Assembly: GCA_905372865.1 (NCBI GenBank)
Contig: CAJPQT010000017.1
Span: forward strand, 1 to 58,446
DNA: 58,446 bases
Origin: an uncultured Centipeda sp.
GTDB lineage: Bacteria; Bacillota; Negativicutes; Selenomonadales; Selenomonadaceae
Direction: 5' to 3'
The notes beneath the pieces were generated by a model, which had not been told where the DNA came from, searched no databases, and saw only the letters and a list, made by a program, of their open reading frames with translations. This document shows positions 25,204-34,010 of the stretch, piece after piece; the first letter of the stretch is position 1; every line of letters begins with the position of its first letter. A program made the position numbers and the translations under genes.

Positions 25204-26579
25204 GCCTCTTCCTCCTCCTTCGGGTCCTCAAAGCCGATCACGAGCGCTGCCGCAAAGGTGACGACGGACGAGATGAGCAGGGTGATGAGTGCATATACGA
25301 TGTAGTTCTCATCCTCGCTGACCCACATTGCCATGCTGAGCAGGCCCGGCGTGACGTAGATGAACGCCTTGAGCTTTACGATCCCCGCAAAGAGCGCCGC
25401 CGCACCACTGCCAAGCATACAGGCGTACATGGGACGCTTCAGCTTCAGGTTGACACCATACATGGCAGGCTCCGTGATGCCGCCGAGGTAGGCGGTCATA
25501 CCGGACGAGAGGGCGAGCGAGCGGAGCTTCTGATTCTTCGTTTTCCATGCGACCGCCATCGCCGCAGCAGCCTGCGCCATGTTCGAGCAGAGTGCCACCA
25601 CGCGGATGACAGGGTCAAAGCCCTGCTGCGCGACGAGCATGATGCTGATCGGGCTCAGCGCCTTGTGCATGCCAATGGATACGAGCCACGGATAGAGTGC
25701 CGCGAGTACCGCGAGTGCAAAGCTGCCAAGTACGCCGTAGACAAACATGCTGCCGTCCGCGATCCCCTGTGAGATAACGTTGCCGACCGGACCGATGCAG
25801 ATGAGTGCGAGCGGCACGCTGATGAGCGCGACGAGCATCGGCTCGACAAAGATCTTTACCATTGCAGGTGTAATGCGTTTCACCACACGCTCAATGTAGG
25901 ACATAATCCAGACGGAGAGCAGCACCGGAACAATCGTCGATGAGTACTTCGCCAGCATGATGGGGATACCGAAGAAGTCCACGGGGTTCCCCTTCGACAC
26001 CATCGCCACCCACGTCGGATGGACCATGGCGAGACCGATGAATGCGCCCATATACTGATTGCAGCCGAACATCTTTGCCGAGGAGAAGCCGATAAAGACG
26101 GGCATGAAGTAGAAGCCCGTATCAAAGATCATGTTGAGAAACGCGTAGGAAGAGGACGATTTGTCGAGCAAGCCTGTCATCACTAGAACAAGCAGCAACA
26201 CCTTGCCCATACCACAGCCGGCAAGGAGCGGTACAACAGGCGCGATAGAACCCGTGATCGTCCCGAGAATCCTGTTGATGAGCGTTTTCTCCTCGACGGC
26301 CTTCGTCTCCGCCTTGGGTGCCTTCTCCTGCTGCAGCGCAGGTGCAGCGGCGATCAGTGCGGCATAGACACGATCCACATCGTTGCCGATGACGAGCTGG
26401 TACTGTCCGCCCTTCTTCACGAGGCTGAGCACCTCCGGAATCGCCTGTGCCTTCGCATCATCCGCCTTCGCCTCATCTTTCAGCGAAAACCGCAGCCGCG
26501 TCGCGCAGTGTACAAGCGATGCGACATTTTCCGGTCCGCCGACGGCAGCCAGAATCTCCGCAGTCAAATTTTCCCGCAT
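25200..26579 (-). CDS. PTS transporter EIIBC, glucoside/sucrose/trehalose group
   Basis: A 459-residue membrane permease with an N-terminal EIIB domain. The phosphocysteine is Cys25 in SLVHCATRLRFSLKD, followed by GQYQLVIGNDVDRVY. From about residue 105 the EIIC domain has some ten hydrophobic segments and the family stretches GSIAPVVPLLAGCGMGK, GGITEPAMYGVNLKLKRP and YVTPGLLSM. It would import and phosphorylate a disaccharide or glucoside. EIIA is encoded separately (27446). No phospho-glycosidase is nearby, so the sugar stays open; the HAD mutase hints at a phosphorylase route. Confidence 0.9.
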   Translation of the reverse strand: MRENLTAEILAAVGGPENVASLVHCATRLRFSLKDEAKADDAKAQAIPEVLSLVKKGGQYQLVIGNDVDRVYAALIAAAPALQQEKAPKAETKAVEEKTLINRILGTITGSIAPVVPLLAGCGMGKVLLLVLVMTGLLDKSSSSYAFLNMIFDTGFYFMPVFIGFSSAKMFGCNQYMGAFIGLAMVHPTWVAMVSKGNPVDFFGIPIMLAKYSSTIVPVLLSVWIMSYIERVVKRITPAMVKIFVEPMLVALISVPLALICIGPVGNVISQGIADGSMFVYGVLGSFALAVLAALYPWLVSIGMHKALSPISIMLVAQQGFDPVIRVVALCSNMAQAAAAMAVAWKTKNQKLRSLALSSGMTAYLGGITEPAMYGVNLKLKRPMYACMLGSGAAALFAGIVKLKAFIYVTPGLLSMAMWVSEDENYIVYALITLLISSVVTFAAALVIGFEDPKEEEEA

Positions 26580-26590
26580 ATGATTACCTC

Positions 26591-27421
26591 CTATGAATGA
26601 ATCAAATTGACCAGATGCAGCAGGAGATAGCCCTGCTCACCGTTTGTGATCTTCTTGCCCGTCTCCTCCTCGAGATAGGCGGCAATCTGCTGCACGCATG
26701 CGTAGGCATCCTTATGCTCGCTCTTGCCCCATGTGTAGAAGTAGCTCTCCTCCTGCACCACCGTCTTGGCCGTCACCAGCGTCCAGAGGAAGAGCTGCAG
26801 GTGCCGCAAAAGCCGATCGTAGGGAAGGCCCTTCTTCCGATAGGCCTCCGGGAAAGCTGCCTCAATAATCGCGAGGATGTCCCGTATCATGCGCGTCACT
26901 TTCATTGTGTCGACCATGCGGTGATTCATATATGCATTGACGATATGAAGTGTAATAAATCCAATCTCATCCTCCGAGATCGTGACATCAAGGAAGCGCC
27001 GAATGATCGGCACCGCAAGCTGCGCAAGACGAAATTCCTCGGGATAGAGCAGACGAATCTCGGGCAGCAGCGGATTGACACAGCGCACGCCCGCTTTCTC
27101 GCGTGCAAGCGATACGCTGATATGGTCCGTCAGTGTGAGGTAGATCGCCTCGTCGAGCGGCCGCTCCGCCTCATCCTGAATCGCCTTCAGAATGTCCCCT
27201 GCAATCTCCAGATAGACACTGGGCAGATCGCCGATGATCTCACCGAGCCTGTTCTGCACCTGCTTGTCTTTCAGCACGAAGAGTTTCTCCACGGCCGTTT
27301 CCGCGACCGTGTCACCGACATGCGCCCCGAAGCCGAGGCCCTTGCCGATGGCCACAACCTCTGCGCCGCCCTCGTCGCTGGCCAAGACCACATTGTTGCT
27401 GTATACACGCAAAATCTTCAA
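26591..27421 (-). CDS. BglG/LicT-family transcriptional antiterminator
   Basis: A 276-residue RNA-binding antiterminator. Residues 1-55 (KILRVYSNNVVLASDEGGAE, then AIGKGLGFG) are the co-antiterminator RNA-binding domain. Two PRD domains follow, with the conserved His-containing stretches LTDHISVSLAR, EIGFITLHIVNAYMNH, then FLWTLVTAK and GYLLLHLVNLI. PTS phosphorylation of PRD histidines would switch it. The start is a TTG at 27421, because GGAGG lies six bases upstream; the ATG 24 bases earlier has no ribosome site. Its RNA target is visible at 28023-28048. Confidence 0.9.
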   Translation of the reverse strand: MKILRVYSNNVVLASDEGGAEVVAIGKGLGFGAHVGDTVAETAVEKLFVLKDKQVQNRLGEIIGDLPSVYLEIAGDILKAIQDEAERPLDEAIYLTLTDHISVSLAREKAGVRCVNPLLPEIRLLYPEEFRLAQLAVPIIRRFLDVTISEDEIGFITLHIVNAYMNHRMVDTMKVTRMIRDILAIIEAAFPEAYRKKGLPYDRLLRHLQLFLWTLVTAKTVVQEESYFYTWGKSEHKDAYACVQQIAAYLEEETGKKITNGEQGYLLLHLVNLIHS

Positions 27422-27445
27422 AGGAAGCCTCCTTCCTTCGCGCAT

Positions 27446-27952
27446 TCAAAAAGAAAACGCTTCCGCCATCGCCGCGACCGTTCGCGGCGGCCGCATCTGA
27501 AACGGCGGAAAATCCTTACCGTTTCCTGCAACCATGATGACGGTCGAATCGTATCCCGCCTCGCGTATCTTCGCGCGGTCGAACGTCAGAAGCGGATCCC
27601 CCGCCTGCACCGTCTGTCCGGCAGATACGAGCGCATGGAAGCCTGCCCCGTTCATCTCGACCGTATTGAGCCCCACGTGGATGAGCAGTTCCATCCCCGC
27701 AGTACTGACAATACCGACGGCATGTCCCGTGGGAAACACCATCTTCACCGTTCCGCTCACGGGTGCATAGACTGTGCCGTCCGTAGGGCGAATGGCACAG
27801 CCGTCCCCGAGGCTGCCCGATGCAAACGCTTCATCATCCACCTGTCCCAGGGGGATCAGCTCTCCCTCCACAGGAGCATAGACCACATTTTCCCGCACCT
27901 CTTTGGGGCGCTTCGCCTGCGGTCCCCTTTTGAACATCTGAAGAAAAGACAT
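27446..27952 (-). CDS. PTS EIIA component, glucose family (Crr-like)
   Basis: A 168-residue soluble phosphocarrier that hands phosphate from HPr to the EIIB domain. Both active-site histidines are seen: His77 in FPTGHAVGIVS and the phosphorylated His92 in LLIHVGLNTVEMNG. The flanking DGTVYAPVSGTV and VSAGQTVQAGDPLL segments complete the family pattern. It is the first gene of the operon. The ATG at 27952 has a weak AAAGG about eleven bases upstream; a longer reading to 27979 would start inside the terminator T-run. Confidence 0.88.
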   Translation of the reverse strand: MSFLQMFKRGPQAKRPKEVRENVVYAPVEGELIPLGQVDDEAFASGSLGDGCAIRPTDGTVYAPVSGTVKMVFPTGHAVGIVSTAGMELLIHVGLNTVEMNGAGFHALVSAGQTVQAGDPLLTFDRAKIREAGYDSTVIMVAGNGKDFPPFQMRPPRTVAAMAEAFSF

Positions 27953-27977
27953 CCGAAACACGACCTTTCTGTGCAAC

Positions 27978-28033
27978 AAAAAACAGACATCACCGTACGC
28001 CTGCGCTCTGCGCAGAGATCGCGGTAATGCCTG
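27978..28033 (-). terminator. LicT-controlled leader terminator of the PTS operon
   Basis: Stem CAGGCATTACCG/CGGTGATGTCTG (12 bp, two G-U pairs), followed by six T residues on the minus strand. Its 5' arm overlaps the antiterminator target, so the two structures exclude each other. Confidence 0.8.
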
Positions 28034-28048
28034 CCGAACAGTAACACC
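28023..28048 (-). promoter_or_regulatory. RAT, antiterminator RNA target of the PTS operon
   Basis: The minus-strand sequence starts GGTGTTACTG and ends GGCAGGCATTACC, closely matching the LicT/SacT target consensus. Binding of the antiterminator encoded two genes downstream would prevent the terminator at 27978. Confidence 0.8.
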
Positions 28049-28064
28049 TTTGAATCTTACATTT

Positions 28065-28092
28065 ATTATAACGACTTTCTGTGTTTTGTCAA
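28065..28092 (-). promoter_or_regulatory. Promoter of the PTS operon
   Basis: Minus-strand TTGACA (28087-28092), 16-bp spacer, TATAAT (28065-28070). It lies just upstream of the antiterminator target. Confidence 0.75.
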
Positions 28093-28131
28093 TATAAAAC
28101 TACCGCATTGGCAGAGATTCGTGCTGATGCT

Positions 28132-28160
28132 TTGACATCCGATGTACACCGCCCTATAAT
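28132..28160 (+). promoter_or_regulatory. Consensus promoter of the DUF1653 gene
   Basis: Perfect TTGACA (28132-28137) and TATAAT (28155-28160) with a 17-bp spacer, 26 bp before the start codon. Confidence 0.8.
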
Positions 28161-28185
28161 CGGACATGACAGAAGGGAGCAGAAT

Positions 28186-28422
28186 ATGACACGCGAAACA
28201 CCACGGCACGGCGAGATCTGGCGGCACTTCAAGGGCAACCTCTACCGCATCGAAACCGTCGCGCAGCACACGGAGACGGGCGAACGGCTCGTCATCTATC
28301 AGGCACTCTACGGGACATACGGCACCTATGCACGCCCGCTCGCGATGTTCCTGAGCGAGGTCGACCGTGCGAAATACCCCGATGCACCGCAGCAATATCG
28401 CTTTGAAAGACTGCATCCGTAA
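28186..28422 (+). CDS. DUF1653-family small protein
   Basis: A 78-residue protein matching the DUF1653 pattern: HGEIWRHFKGNLYRIETVAQH, then ERLVIYQALYGTYGTYARP and a C-terminal FLSEVDRAKYPDAPQQYRF. The fold is probably a small beta barrel; no biochemical role is established for the family to my knowledge. ATG at 28186 has GAAGGGAG six bases upstream. It is a single gene with a perfect consensus promoter and a hairpin terminator. Confidence 0.85.
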   Translation: MTRETPRHGEIWRHFKGNLYRIETVAQHTETGERLVIYQALYGTYGTYARPLAMFLSEVDRAKYPDAPQQYRFERLHP

Positions 28423-28428
28423 CACACG

Positions 28429-28473
28429 AAGGGGCCGTTGCACGAAGCTAAAAACTTTGTACAACAGCCCCTT
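28429..28473. terminator. Hairpin terminator between DUF1653 gene and TonB receptor
   Basis: A 19-position stem with two mismatches (outer AAGGGGC/GCCCCTT) between converging genes. It belongs to the hairpin family also seen at 34, 47771 and 57123. Confidence 0.7.
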
Positions 28474-28491
28474 GTTCTCTTAGAAATTTGA

Positions 28492-30678
28492 TCACATACT
28501 GAGCGAGGCCGAGAACATGAGTGTACGCGGCATCGACAGGCCAAATGTGGTTGAGCCGCCCCTCCCCATCCAGTAGCTGCGGTTCGTCGCGTTGTAGCAC
28601 ATAAAGCTCAGCTCAAGCGGCATGCCGTCCACCTTTGTGAGGTACTTCATACCGAAATCAACCGTCGTATATCCCGGAATCTCCGTGCGGTTATTCGGCC
28701 CTCTGCTGTCGATGTAGGACTTGCCCATCCAGTTCAGCCGTCCGATCAGGCGGAGCTGCTCACTGACGGCATAGTCCAACCCAAGTACCGTGCTCCACTT
28801 GGCAGCACCGTTGACAAAATAGCCGTCCTTCCTGCCGCCTTGTGTCTTATCGCGTGAAGCATCAAGGTAGAGCACGCCGCCCGTCATGGTGAGCCGCGGT
28901 GCAATCCGACCGTTGAGCGTAAGCTCTGCCCCGCGGTAGATATTCCTCCCGTCATCTACATAGCGGAACTTTCCTGCGCCGGCATCCTGATCGTAACGAT
29001 TCGCCTCATCGATCTCAAAGAGTGCAAAGGTCGTCAAAAGCCCCTTGTTCTCATACTTCGCGCCGATCTCGTTCTGCTTGCTCCGCACAGGGGCCATGAC
29101 TGCACCTTTGTTCACATACTTGTTGTCCGTCACAACATAGCCGCGGGAGAAGCTCTCCGTGTGCCCATAGTAGATCGCTGTGTTCGCCGTTGGATGATAG
29201 GTCAGCCCCCATGTCGGCAGGATGTTGTTGTTGCGAATCTCCGTGTTGTTCGTATGATTTTTCAGATACTCATGCTTGTGCGTCGCAGCGAGCAAGACAT
29301 TCCACTTGCCGAAGGACATTGTGTCCATAAGTGAGATGCCGACGTTCGTCTCGCTCCACTGCGCCTTCTGCACAGGCATCGCCGGCAACGGATAGAAGCC
29401 CGGACGGAAAATGATGCCATCGTAGAGGCTGCCGCCATAAAGGCTCCCGGCACCATTGCGCGTCGCATTCCAGTACTGTGCACGCGAACGATCAACCGAA
29501 AGAGCAAGATTGTGCTTCACGCTGCCTGTTCTGACCTCGCCCGCCACACCGAGCTGCAGGTACATATTCTTCCCCGACTCGTTCTGCGCATTCGCCTTAT
29601 TGCTGTTTGTGAAATTCCCGTTCGTATCGAACTGCAGGTTTGCTCCTGAGTTCATCTTATCTCCATCGCGATAGGAGTACCCCATATTGAAGAACGCCTT
29701 CCACGTGTCGCTGAGTTTCTGCTCGTGATTGAGCGTCATCACCTTCACATACATGCGCTTCCACGTCTCGGGGAAGTCATAGCTCGTCTTCGCGTTCGGT
29801 GCAGTCGGCAGTTCACGCCCATTTCCGCTGTAGGTAAACCAGCGCTGCGCACCATCGATATTGTGATCCCAGTAACCGAAGAAGAGGTTCGTCATACTCC
29901 GCTTGCCGCGGTGATCGATATTGACGAAGATGTCTTTGCTGTCGATCTTCGCCCCCGGCAGGGCAAGCCCGCCCTGGAGCATCTCGCCATTGACGCGTAC
30001 GCCCCATGCGTTATCCTTGCCGAAACGGCGGCCGATGTCGATGTACTCACCCGCAGTCGAGCGTCCCGAGATGACCTGCGTATACTTCGTGATCGGTACA
30101 TCGCTCGCACGCTTCGTCACGACATTGATCGTGCCCGGTGCTGGCGTTGCTCCGCTGTTCGTGCCGTTGTTCGACATGCTCACACCGTTGACCGCCGCAT
30201 TCGGTCCCGAGGTGATGTCCATGCGCTCGATGAGGTGCGCGGGCGGTGTCGTAAACTGGTAGAAGAGGCTCGGAACGCCGTTCAGCATGAAGTGGTTGCC
30301 GTTCATATTGATGCCGCGCATCGAAAAGTCCGTATACATCGGCGAGCTCGTGCTCGGACGAATCGACGGGTTGTTTGCCAGCACATTTGCAAGCGGCTGA
30401 CTTGGATCGCCGTACGTATCGATTGTCTTCTTTGTCATGCTCTGCATAGAGTAGGGAATGTCCATCACACTGACATCTCCGAGAATCCCCATACGTGCGT
30501 CCTTGCTGAGCATGCCGCCCGCCGTCTCTGCCGCGGTACGCACCCCCTCCACCTCGACGGGCGCGAGTTCGTAGGTGTCCATGCTCTCCGACTTCTCTGC
30601 GGCGCAGACAGCGGTACCCATCGCCATCAATGCCGTCAGAATGGCTGCGGTCAGCTGTTTCTTCTTCATCTGTTTCAT
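28492..30678 (-). CDS. TonB-dependent siderophore/metallophore receptor
   Basis: A 728-residue outer-membrane receptor. A signal peptide ends at VCAAEK and is followed by a TonB box region (TYELAPVEVEG). The plug has YSMQSMTKKTIDTYGD, DFSMRGINMNGNHFMLNGV and ERMDITSGPNAAVNG, the pattern of FhuA/FpvA-type siderophore receptors, and a barrel of about 550 residues ends in LSM. Start 30678 follows AAGG by six bases; ATG 30669 is also possible. It is last in the uptake operon, 34 bp after the fused ATPase. Its mature N-terminus nearly repeats that of the other receptor of the locus. Confidence 0.9.
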   Translation of the reverse strand: MKQMKKKQLTAAILTALMAMGTAVCAAEKSESMDTYELAPVEVEGVRTAAETAGGMLSKDARMGILGDVSVMDIPYSMQSMTKKTIDTYGDPSQPLANVLANNPSIRPSTSSPMYTDFSMRGINMNGNHFMLNGVPSLFYQFTTPPAHLIERMDITSGPNAAVNGVSMSNNGTNSGATPAPGTINVVTKRASDVPITKYTQVISGRSTAGEYIDIGRRFGKDNAWGVRVNGEMLQGGLALPGAKIDSKDIFVNIDHRGKRSMTNLFFGYWDHNIDGAQRWFTYSGNGRELPTAPNAKTSYDFPETWKRMYVKVMTLNHEQKLSDTWKAFFNMGYSYRDGDKMNSGANLQFDTNGNFTNSNKANAQNESGKNMYLQLGVAGEVRTGSVKHNLALSVDRSRAQYWNATRNGAGSLYGGSLYDGIIFRPGFYPLPAMPVQKAQWSETNVGISLMDTMSFGKWNVLLAATHKHEYLKNHTNNTEIRNNNILPTWGLTYHPTANTAIYYGHTESFSRGYVVTDNKYVNKGAVMAPVRSKQNEIGAKYENKGLLTTFALFEIDEANRYDQDAGAGKFRYVDDGRNIYRGAELTLNGRIAPRLTMTGGVLYLDASRDKTQGGRKDGYFVNGAAKWSTVLGLDYAVSEQLRLIGRLNWMGKSYIDSRGPNNRTEIPGYTTVDFGMKYLTKVDGMPLELSFMCYNATNRSYWMGRGGSTTFGLSMPRTLMFSASLSM

Positions 30679-30712
30679 TTCCTTCCTTGATTTCCTGGCG
30701 GCTTGATGCATT

Positions 30713-32254
30713 TTACCGCACCTTTCCCGCCTCCAAAACATGAATGTCATCGGCAAAATATGTGAGCAGCGGGCGATCGTGCGAGATGAGCAGCATGCCG
30801 AGCTGATGATCTGTGCGCAGCCGCATGAGCAGCTCCATGATCTGTGCCTGTATGGAAACGTCGAGCATCGTCGTCGGCTCATCGAGCAGCAGGATACGCG
30901 GCTCCGTAAGGAGTGCCCGCGCAATCGCCGCACGCTGGAGTTCCCCGCCCGAGAGCTCATGCGGCTGCCGCGTGAGGACACGCTCCGAGAGCTCCACCGC
31001 CGCAAGCCCCGCCGCAATGCGTTCCCGCACCGTGCGCCCCTCCGTACACAGCATGGGATGAATGGCAAAGACCTCCGAGAGGCTTGCGTCGATGGTCAGG
31101 CGCGGATCAAATGCCTGCTCGGGGTTCTGCGCGACGAGCTGCACGCTGCGCCGAAACGCATGCATCTCAGCCCGCGAGAGAGTCCCGAGAGCACGCTTAT
31201 TCCAGCGGACGCTGCCGCCGTCGGGGCGAAGAAGCCCAAGCAGAATGCGTACGAGGGTACTCTTGCCCGCTCCGCTCTTTCCTTCAAGCCCGACGGCACG
31301 CCCGGCAGTGACGGTGAGACTGCACCCATTGAGCACGCGGAGCGGACGCTCCGTCGTGCAGTCGCGCATGATCTTCACCACGCCCTCCGCAGTGAGCACG
31401 GCAGGTTCATGCTGTGCGGCGGCAGACGGTTCTCCCGCATGCACAGGCACAATGTCCGCACTCTTTTTCGCGGCGAGAACCTCCGGCTGCGCTGCAAAAT
31501 ACGTGCACGTATAGGGATGTGTGGGATGTTCCCATACATCCGTCCCCTGCTCCACAATCCGCCCTGCCTGCATGACGACGACATATTCTGCGAGCTGCTG
31601 CGCAAGCGGAATGTCGTGGGTAATGAGGAGGAGCGAGGCATCCGCGCGCGCCGCAAGACACTTCAGATTGTCCGCAACCATCTGCCAGACGGCGGGATCG
31701 AGCCCCTTCGTCGGCTCATCCGCGAGGATCCACTGCGGCTCGCCCGCATCCGCCATCGCGCACAGGACGCGCTGCAGCATTCCGCCCGACAGCTCGTGCG
31801 GATACGAAGCGAGGACGCGCGCAGGATCGTCAAAGCCGAACCGCGCGAGGAGCGCCTCATACTGCGCTGTCGTCCATGCGCTGCGCCCCGCGCCGCGCCG
31901 CACATCCGCGATCTGACGGACGATCCGATGCACGGGGCTGAGCGCCGCGCGCGGCAGCTGGGGAACAATGCCCCACCGTTTCCCCCAGTATTGGCTGCAC
32001 AGCTCCTTCCTGCCGAGGGTCGTCACATCCGTCCCATCAAACAGCACCTGCCCCTCGACCGCAGCGTCCGGAGGCAGTGCACCGAAGAGCGCCTGACCGA
32101 GTGTAGATTTTCCGCTGCCGCTCTCGCCGATAATCGCCGTCACGCCCCCGACGGGAAGGTCAACGCTGACATGATCGATCGCCGCCATGTGTGCATGCCC
32201 GTCGGCATAGCGCACGGTCAGATCGCGCACGGCAAATCCTTTTTCCTGCATCAT
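30713..32254 (-). CDS. Fused double ABC ATPase, nickel/oligopeptide (NikDE/DppDF) type
   Basis: A 513-residue protein carrying two nucleotide-binding domains in tandem, equivalent to NikD plus NikE. The first half has Walker A GESGSGKSTLGQ, signature LSGGMLQR, Walker B ILADEPTKGLD and switch LLITHDI. The second has GKSGAGKSTLVR, LSGGELQRAAIARALL, ILLLDEPTTMLD and LLISHDR. The segment HPTHPYTCTYFAAQP after the first domain is the usual oligopeptide/nickel-family tail, but no Cys-rich iron-sulfur motif is apparent. It energises the two permeases upstream, with which it overlaps by four bases. Confidence 0.92.
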   Translation of the reverse strand: MMQEKGFAVRDLTVRYADGHAHMAAIDHVSVDLPVGGVTAIIGESGSGKSTLGQALFGALPPDAAVEGQVLFDGTDVTTLGRKELCSQYWGKRWGIVPQLPRAALSPVHRIVRQIADVRRGAGRSAWTTAQYEALLARFGFDDPARVLASYPHELSGGMLQRVLCAMADAGEPQWILADEPTKGLDPAVWQMVADNLKCLAARADASLLLITHDIPLAQQLAEYVVVMQAGRIVEQGTDVWEHPTHPYTCTYFAAQPEVLAAKKSADIVPVHAGEPSAAAQHEPAVLTAEGVVKIMRDCTTERPLRVLNGCSLTVTAGRAVGLEGKSGAGKSTLVRILLGLLRPDGGSVRWNKRALGTLSRAEMHAFRRSVQLVAQNPEQAFDPRLTIDASLSEVFAIHPMLCTEGRTVRERIAAGLAAVELSERVLTRQPHELSGGELQRAAIARALLTEPRILLLDEPTTMLDVSIQAQIMELLMRLRTDHQLGMLLISHDRPLLTYFADDIHVLEAGKVR

Positions 32255-33066
32255 CCACGCACCTCCTGCCGCACATCAAAGCGGCTGCGCAGCAGCTGTC
32301 CGACCATGTTGAGGGAGCTGACGAGGAGAACGATCGCCATGCCCGGCACAATGATGAGATGCGGTGCCTGCCGATAGTAAAGCATGGCATCGCTGATCAT
32401 CGTGCTCCAGTCCGGTGTCGGCGGCTGTACGCCAAGCCCGAGGAAACTCAAGCCTGCAATCGCGAGTACACCGCGCCCGAGACGCAGGGTGCCGAGCACG
32501 ATCAGCGTCCCGCCGAGCGCGGGCAGGATGTGGCGGAAAAGGATACGGCCGTCACTGCAGCCGAGGACGCGCAGGTGCTCCACATACGGCTCTGCTGCAA
32601 GGCGCATGACCTCTGCACGCACGATGCGCGAGAACCCCGCCCACGAGCCGACGACAAGCGCGAGGAGAAGGCCCGCAACACCGGGCCCTACAAAGCCCGC
32701 CACCGCCACCATAAAGCTGATGCCGGGGATGCCCTGAAAGACGTTGCTGATCGTCGTCAGCACATCATCCATCCGCCCGCCGAAATATCCCGCAAGGATT
32801 CCCACGAGTGTCCCGATGCCGAGCGCGAGCACGGTCGAGATGAGAGAGAGCAGGAGTGCACTGCGCCCACCGTAGAGCATACGGCTGAGGAGATCACGTC
32901 CGAGCGCATCCGTGCCGAGCAGATGCGCCGCAGAGGGGGCCTGCAGACGGATCGCCATGTTCGGCTCGAATGGATTCATCGGCGCGAGCTGCGGGGCAAA
33001 AACACCCGACAGTACGATCCCCACAAGCATGATAAGCGCCCCATAGCCCATCCAGCGTTCCATCAT
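32251..33066 (-). CDS. ABC transporter permease, NikC/DppC type
   Basis: A 271-residue inner-membrane permease. The N-terminal segment with LLGTDALGRDLLSRMLYGGR is the hallmark of the DppC/NikC group. The EAA loop reads RAEVMRLAAEPYVEHLRVLG and then DGRILFRHILP. Five to six hydrophobic helices are visible. The two ATG codons at the start (33066 and 33063) overlap the stop of the upstream permease, with GGAGGTG just before. It would pair with the NikB-like permease to form the membrane channel. Confidence 0.92.
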   Translation of the reverse strand: MMERWMGYGALIMLVGIVLSGVFAPQLAPMNPFEPNMAIRLQAPSAAHLLGTDALGRDLLSRMLYGGRSALLLSLISTVLALGIGTLVGILAGYFGGRMDDVLTTISNVFQGIPGISFMVAVAGFVGPGVAGLLLALVVGSWAGFSRIVRAEVMRLAAEPYVEHLRVLGCSDGRILFRHILPALGGTLIVLGTLRLGRGVLAIAGLSFLGLGVQPPTPDWSTMISDAMLYYRQAPHLIIVPGMAIVLLVSSLNMVGQLLRSRFDVRQEVRG

Positions 33067-34010
33067 CGTCCACCTCCGAGCATAACGCGCGGGTCGAGCC
33101 GCAGGAGTACAAGATCGACCACGATGGTCACGAGCACGTAAATCCCCCCGAGGAAGAGGACATACCCCTGCAGCAGCGGGTAATCGCGGTAGTGGATCGC
33201 CTCAAGTGCGAGCGATCCGATCCCCGGGAGCGCAAAGACCGTCTCCACGATGATCGCGCCGCCGAGCACCGCCGCAAAGAAGTTCCCGAGCATCGCCGCC
33301 ACGGGAACGAGGGCATTCGGCAGCGCATAGGTGAGCAGCACGCGCTCCGTTGAGAGCCCCCGCAGGCGTGCCGTCTGCGCATAGTTCGACGCGAGTGCAT
33401 CGCGCAGCTGGCTGTCGAGGAGCTGCGCCGTCATCGCAAGCGTCACAAGTGCGAGTGCAAGCGACGGCAGGATGTAGCCCGCCGCCATCTCCGCGCCGTT
33501 CGTCGGCAGAACACGCAGCCACACACCAAAGACGAGGATGAGCAGGATTGCTATGAGAAAGGAGGGTGCTGCGAGCATGAGCTGTGTCACACCGCGGACA
33601 AGAGCCTCGACAATCGTCCCGCGCATACGCGCCATCAAAAGTCCCATCCCGATGCCGCCCACCACGGCCCAGCCGAGCGCTGCGGCGGCCAGAGCCACAG
33701 TCACGGGCAAGCGTTCCAACAGGGCATCAAAGACCGGCATCCCCAGATGGAAGGACATGCCGCCATCTCCATGCAGGAGCCGCCACAACCAGAGCCCATA
33801 CTGCACATAGGCGGGTTTGTCCAGCCCGAGATAGGAGCGCAGGGCTTCTACATCCGCCTCCTTCGGCACCCCGCCGGCACTCTCGAGGATGATCTGCGCA
33901 GGATCGCCCGGCGAGAGCTGTGCGAGAGCGAACGAAAGCAGACTGATCCCGAACAGCACGGGTACAATCCCGAGCAGACGGCGGCAGATATATCGCTGAA
34001 GCATTGTCAT
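33063..34010 (-). CDS. ABC transporter permease, NikB/DppB type
   Basis: A 315-residue permease with the family N-terminus (LQRYICRRLLGIVPVLFGIS, then LLSFALAQLSPGDPA), the EAA loop SQLRDALASNYAQTARLRG and a C-terminal GAIIVETVFALPGIGSLAL. Six hydrophobic segments are visible. The start at 34010 forms an ATGA overlap with the binding protein stop and has GAGGTG eight bases upstream; the ATG at 34016 is too close to that site. Translational coupling along the operon is likely. Confidence 0.92.
   Translation of the reverse strand: MTMLQRYICRRLLGIVPVLFGISLLSFALAQLSPGDPAQIILESAGGVPKEADVEALRSYLGLDKPAYVQYGLWLWRLLHGDGGMSFHLGMPVFDALLERLPVTVALAAAALGWAVVGGIGMGLLMARMRGTIVEALVRGVTQLMLAAPSFLIAILLILVFGVWLRVLPTNGAEMAAGYILPSLALALVTLAMTAQLLDSQLRDALASNYAQTARLRGLSTERVLLTYALPNALVPVAAMLGNFFAAVLGGAIIVETVFALPGIGSLALEAIHYRDYPLLQGYVLFLGGIYVLVTIVVDLVLLRLDPRVMLGGGR

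Noticed and set aside
30679..31068. N-terminal extension of the second TonB receptor frame up to 31068
   Set aside because: It overlaps the end of the fused ATPase in another frame, and the signal peptide with a ribosome site begins at 30678.
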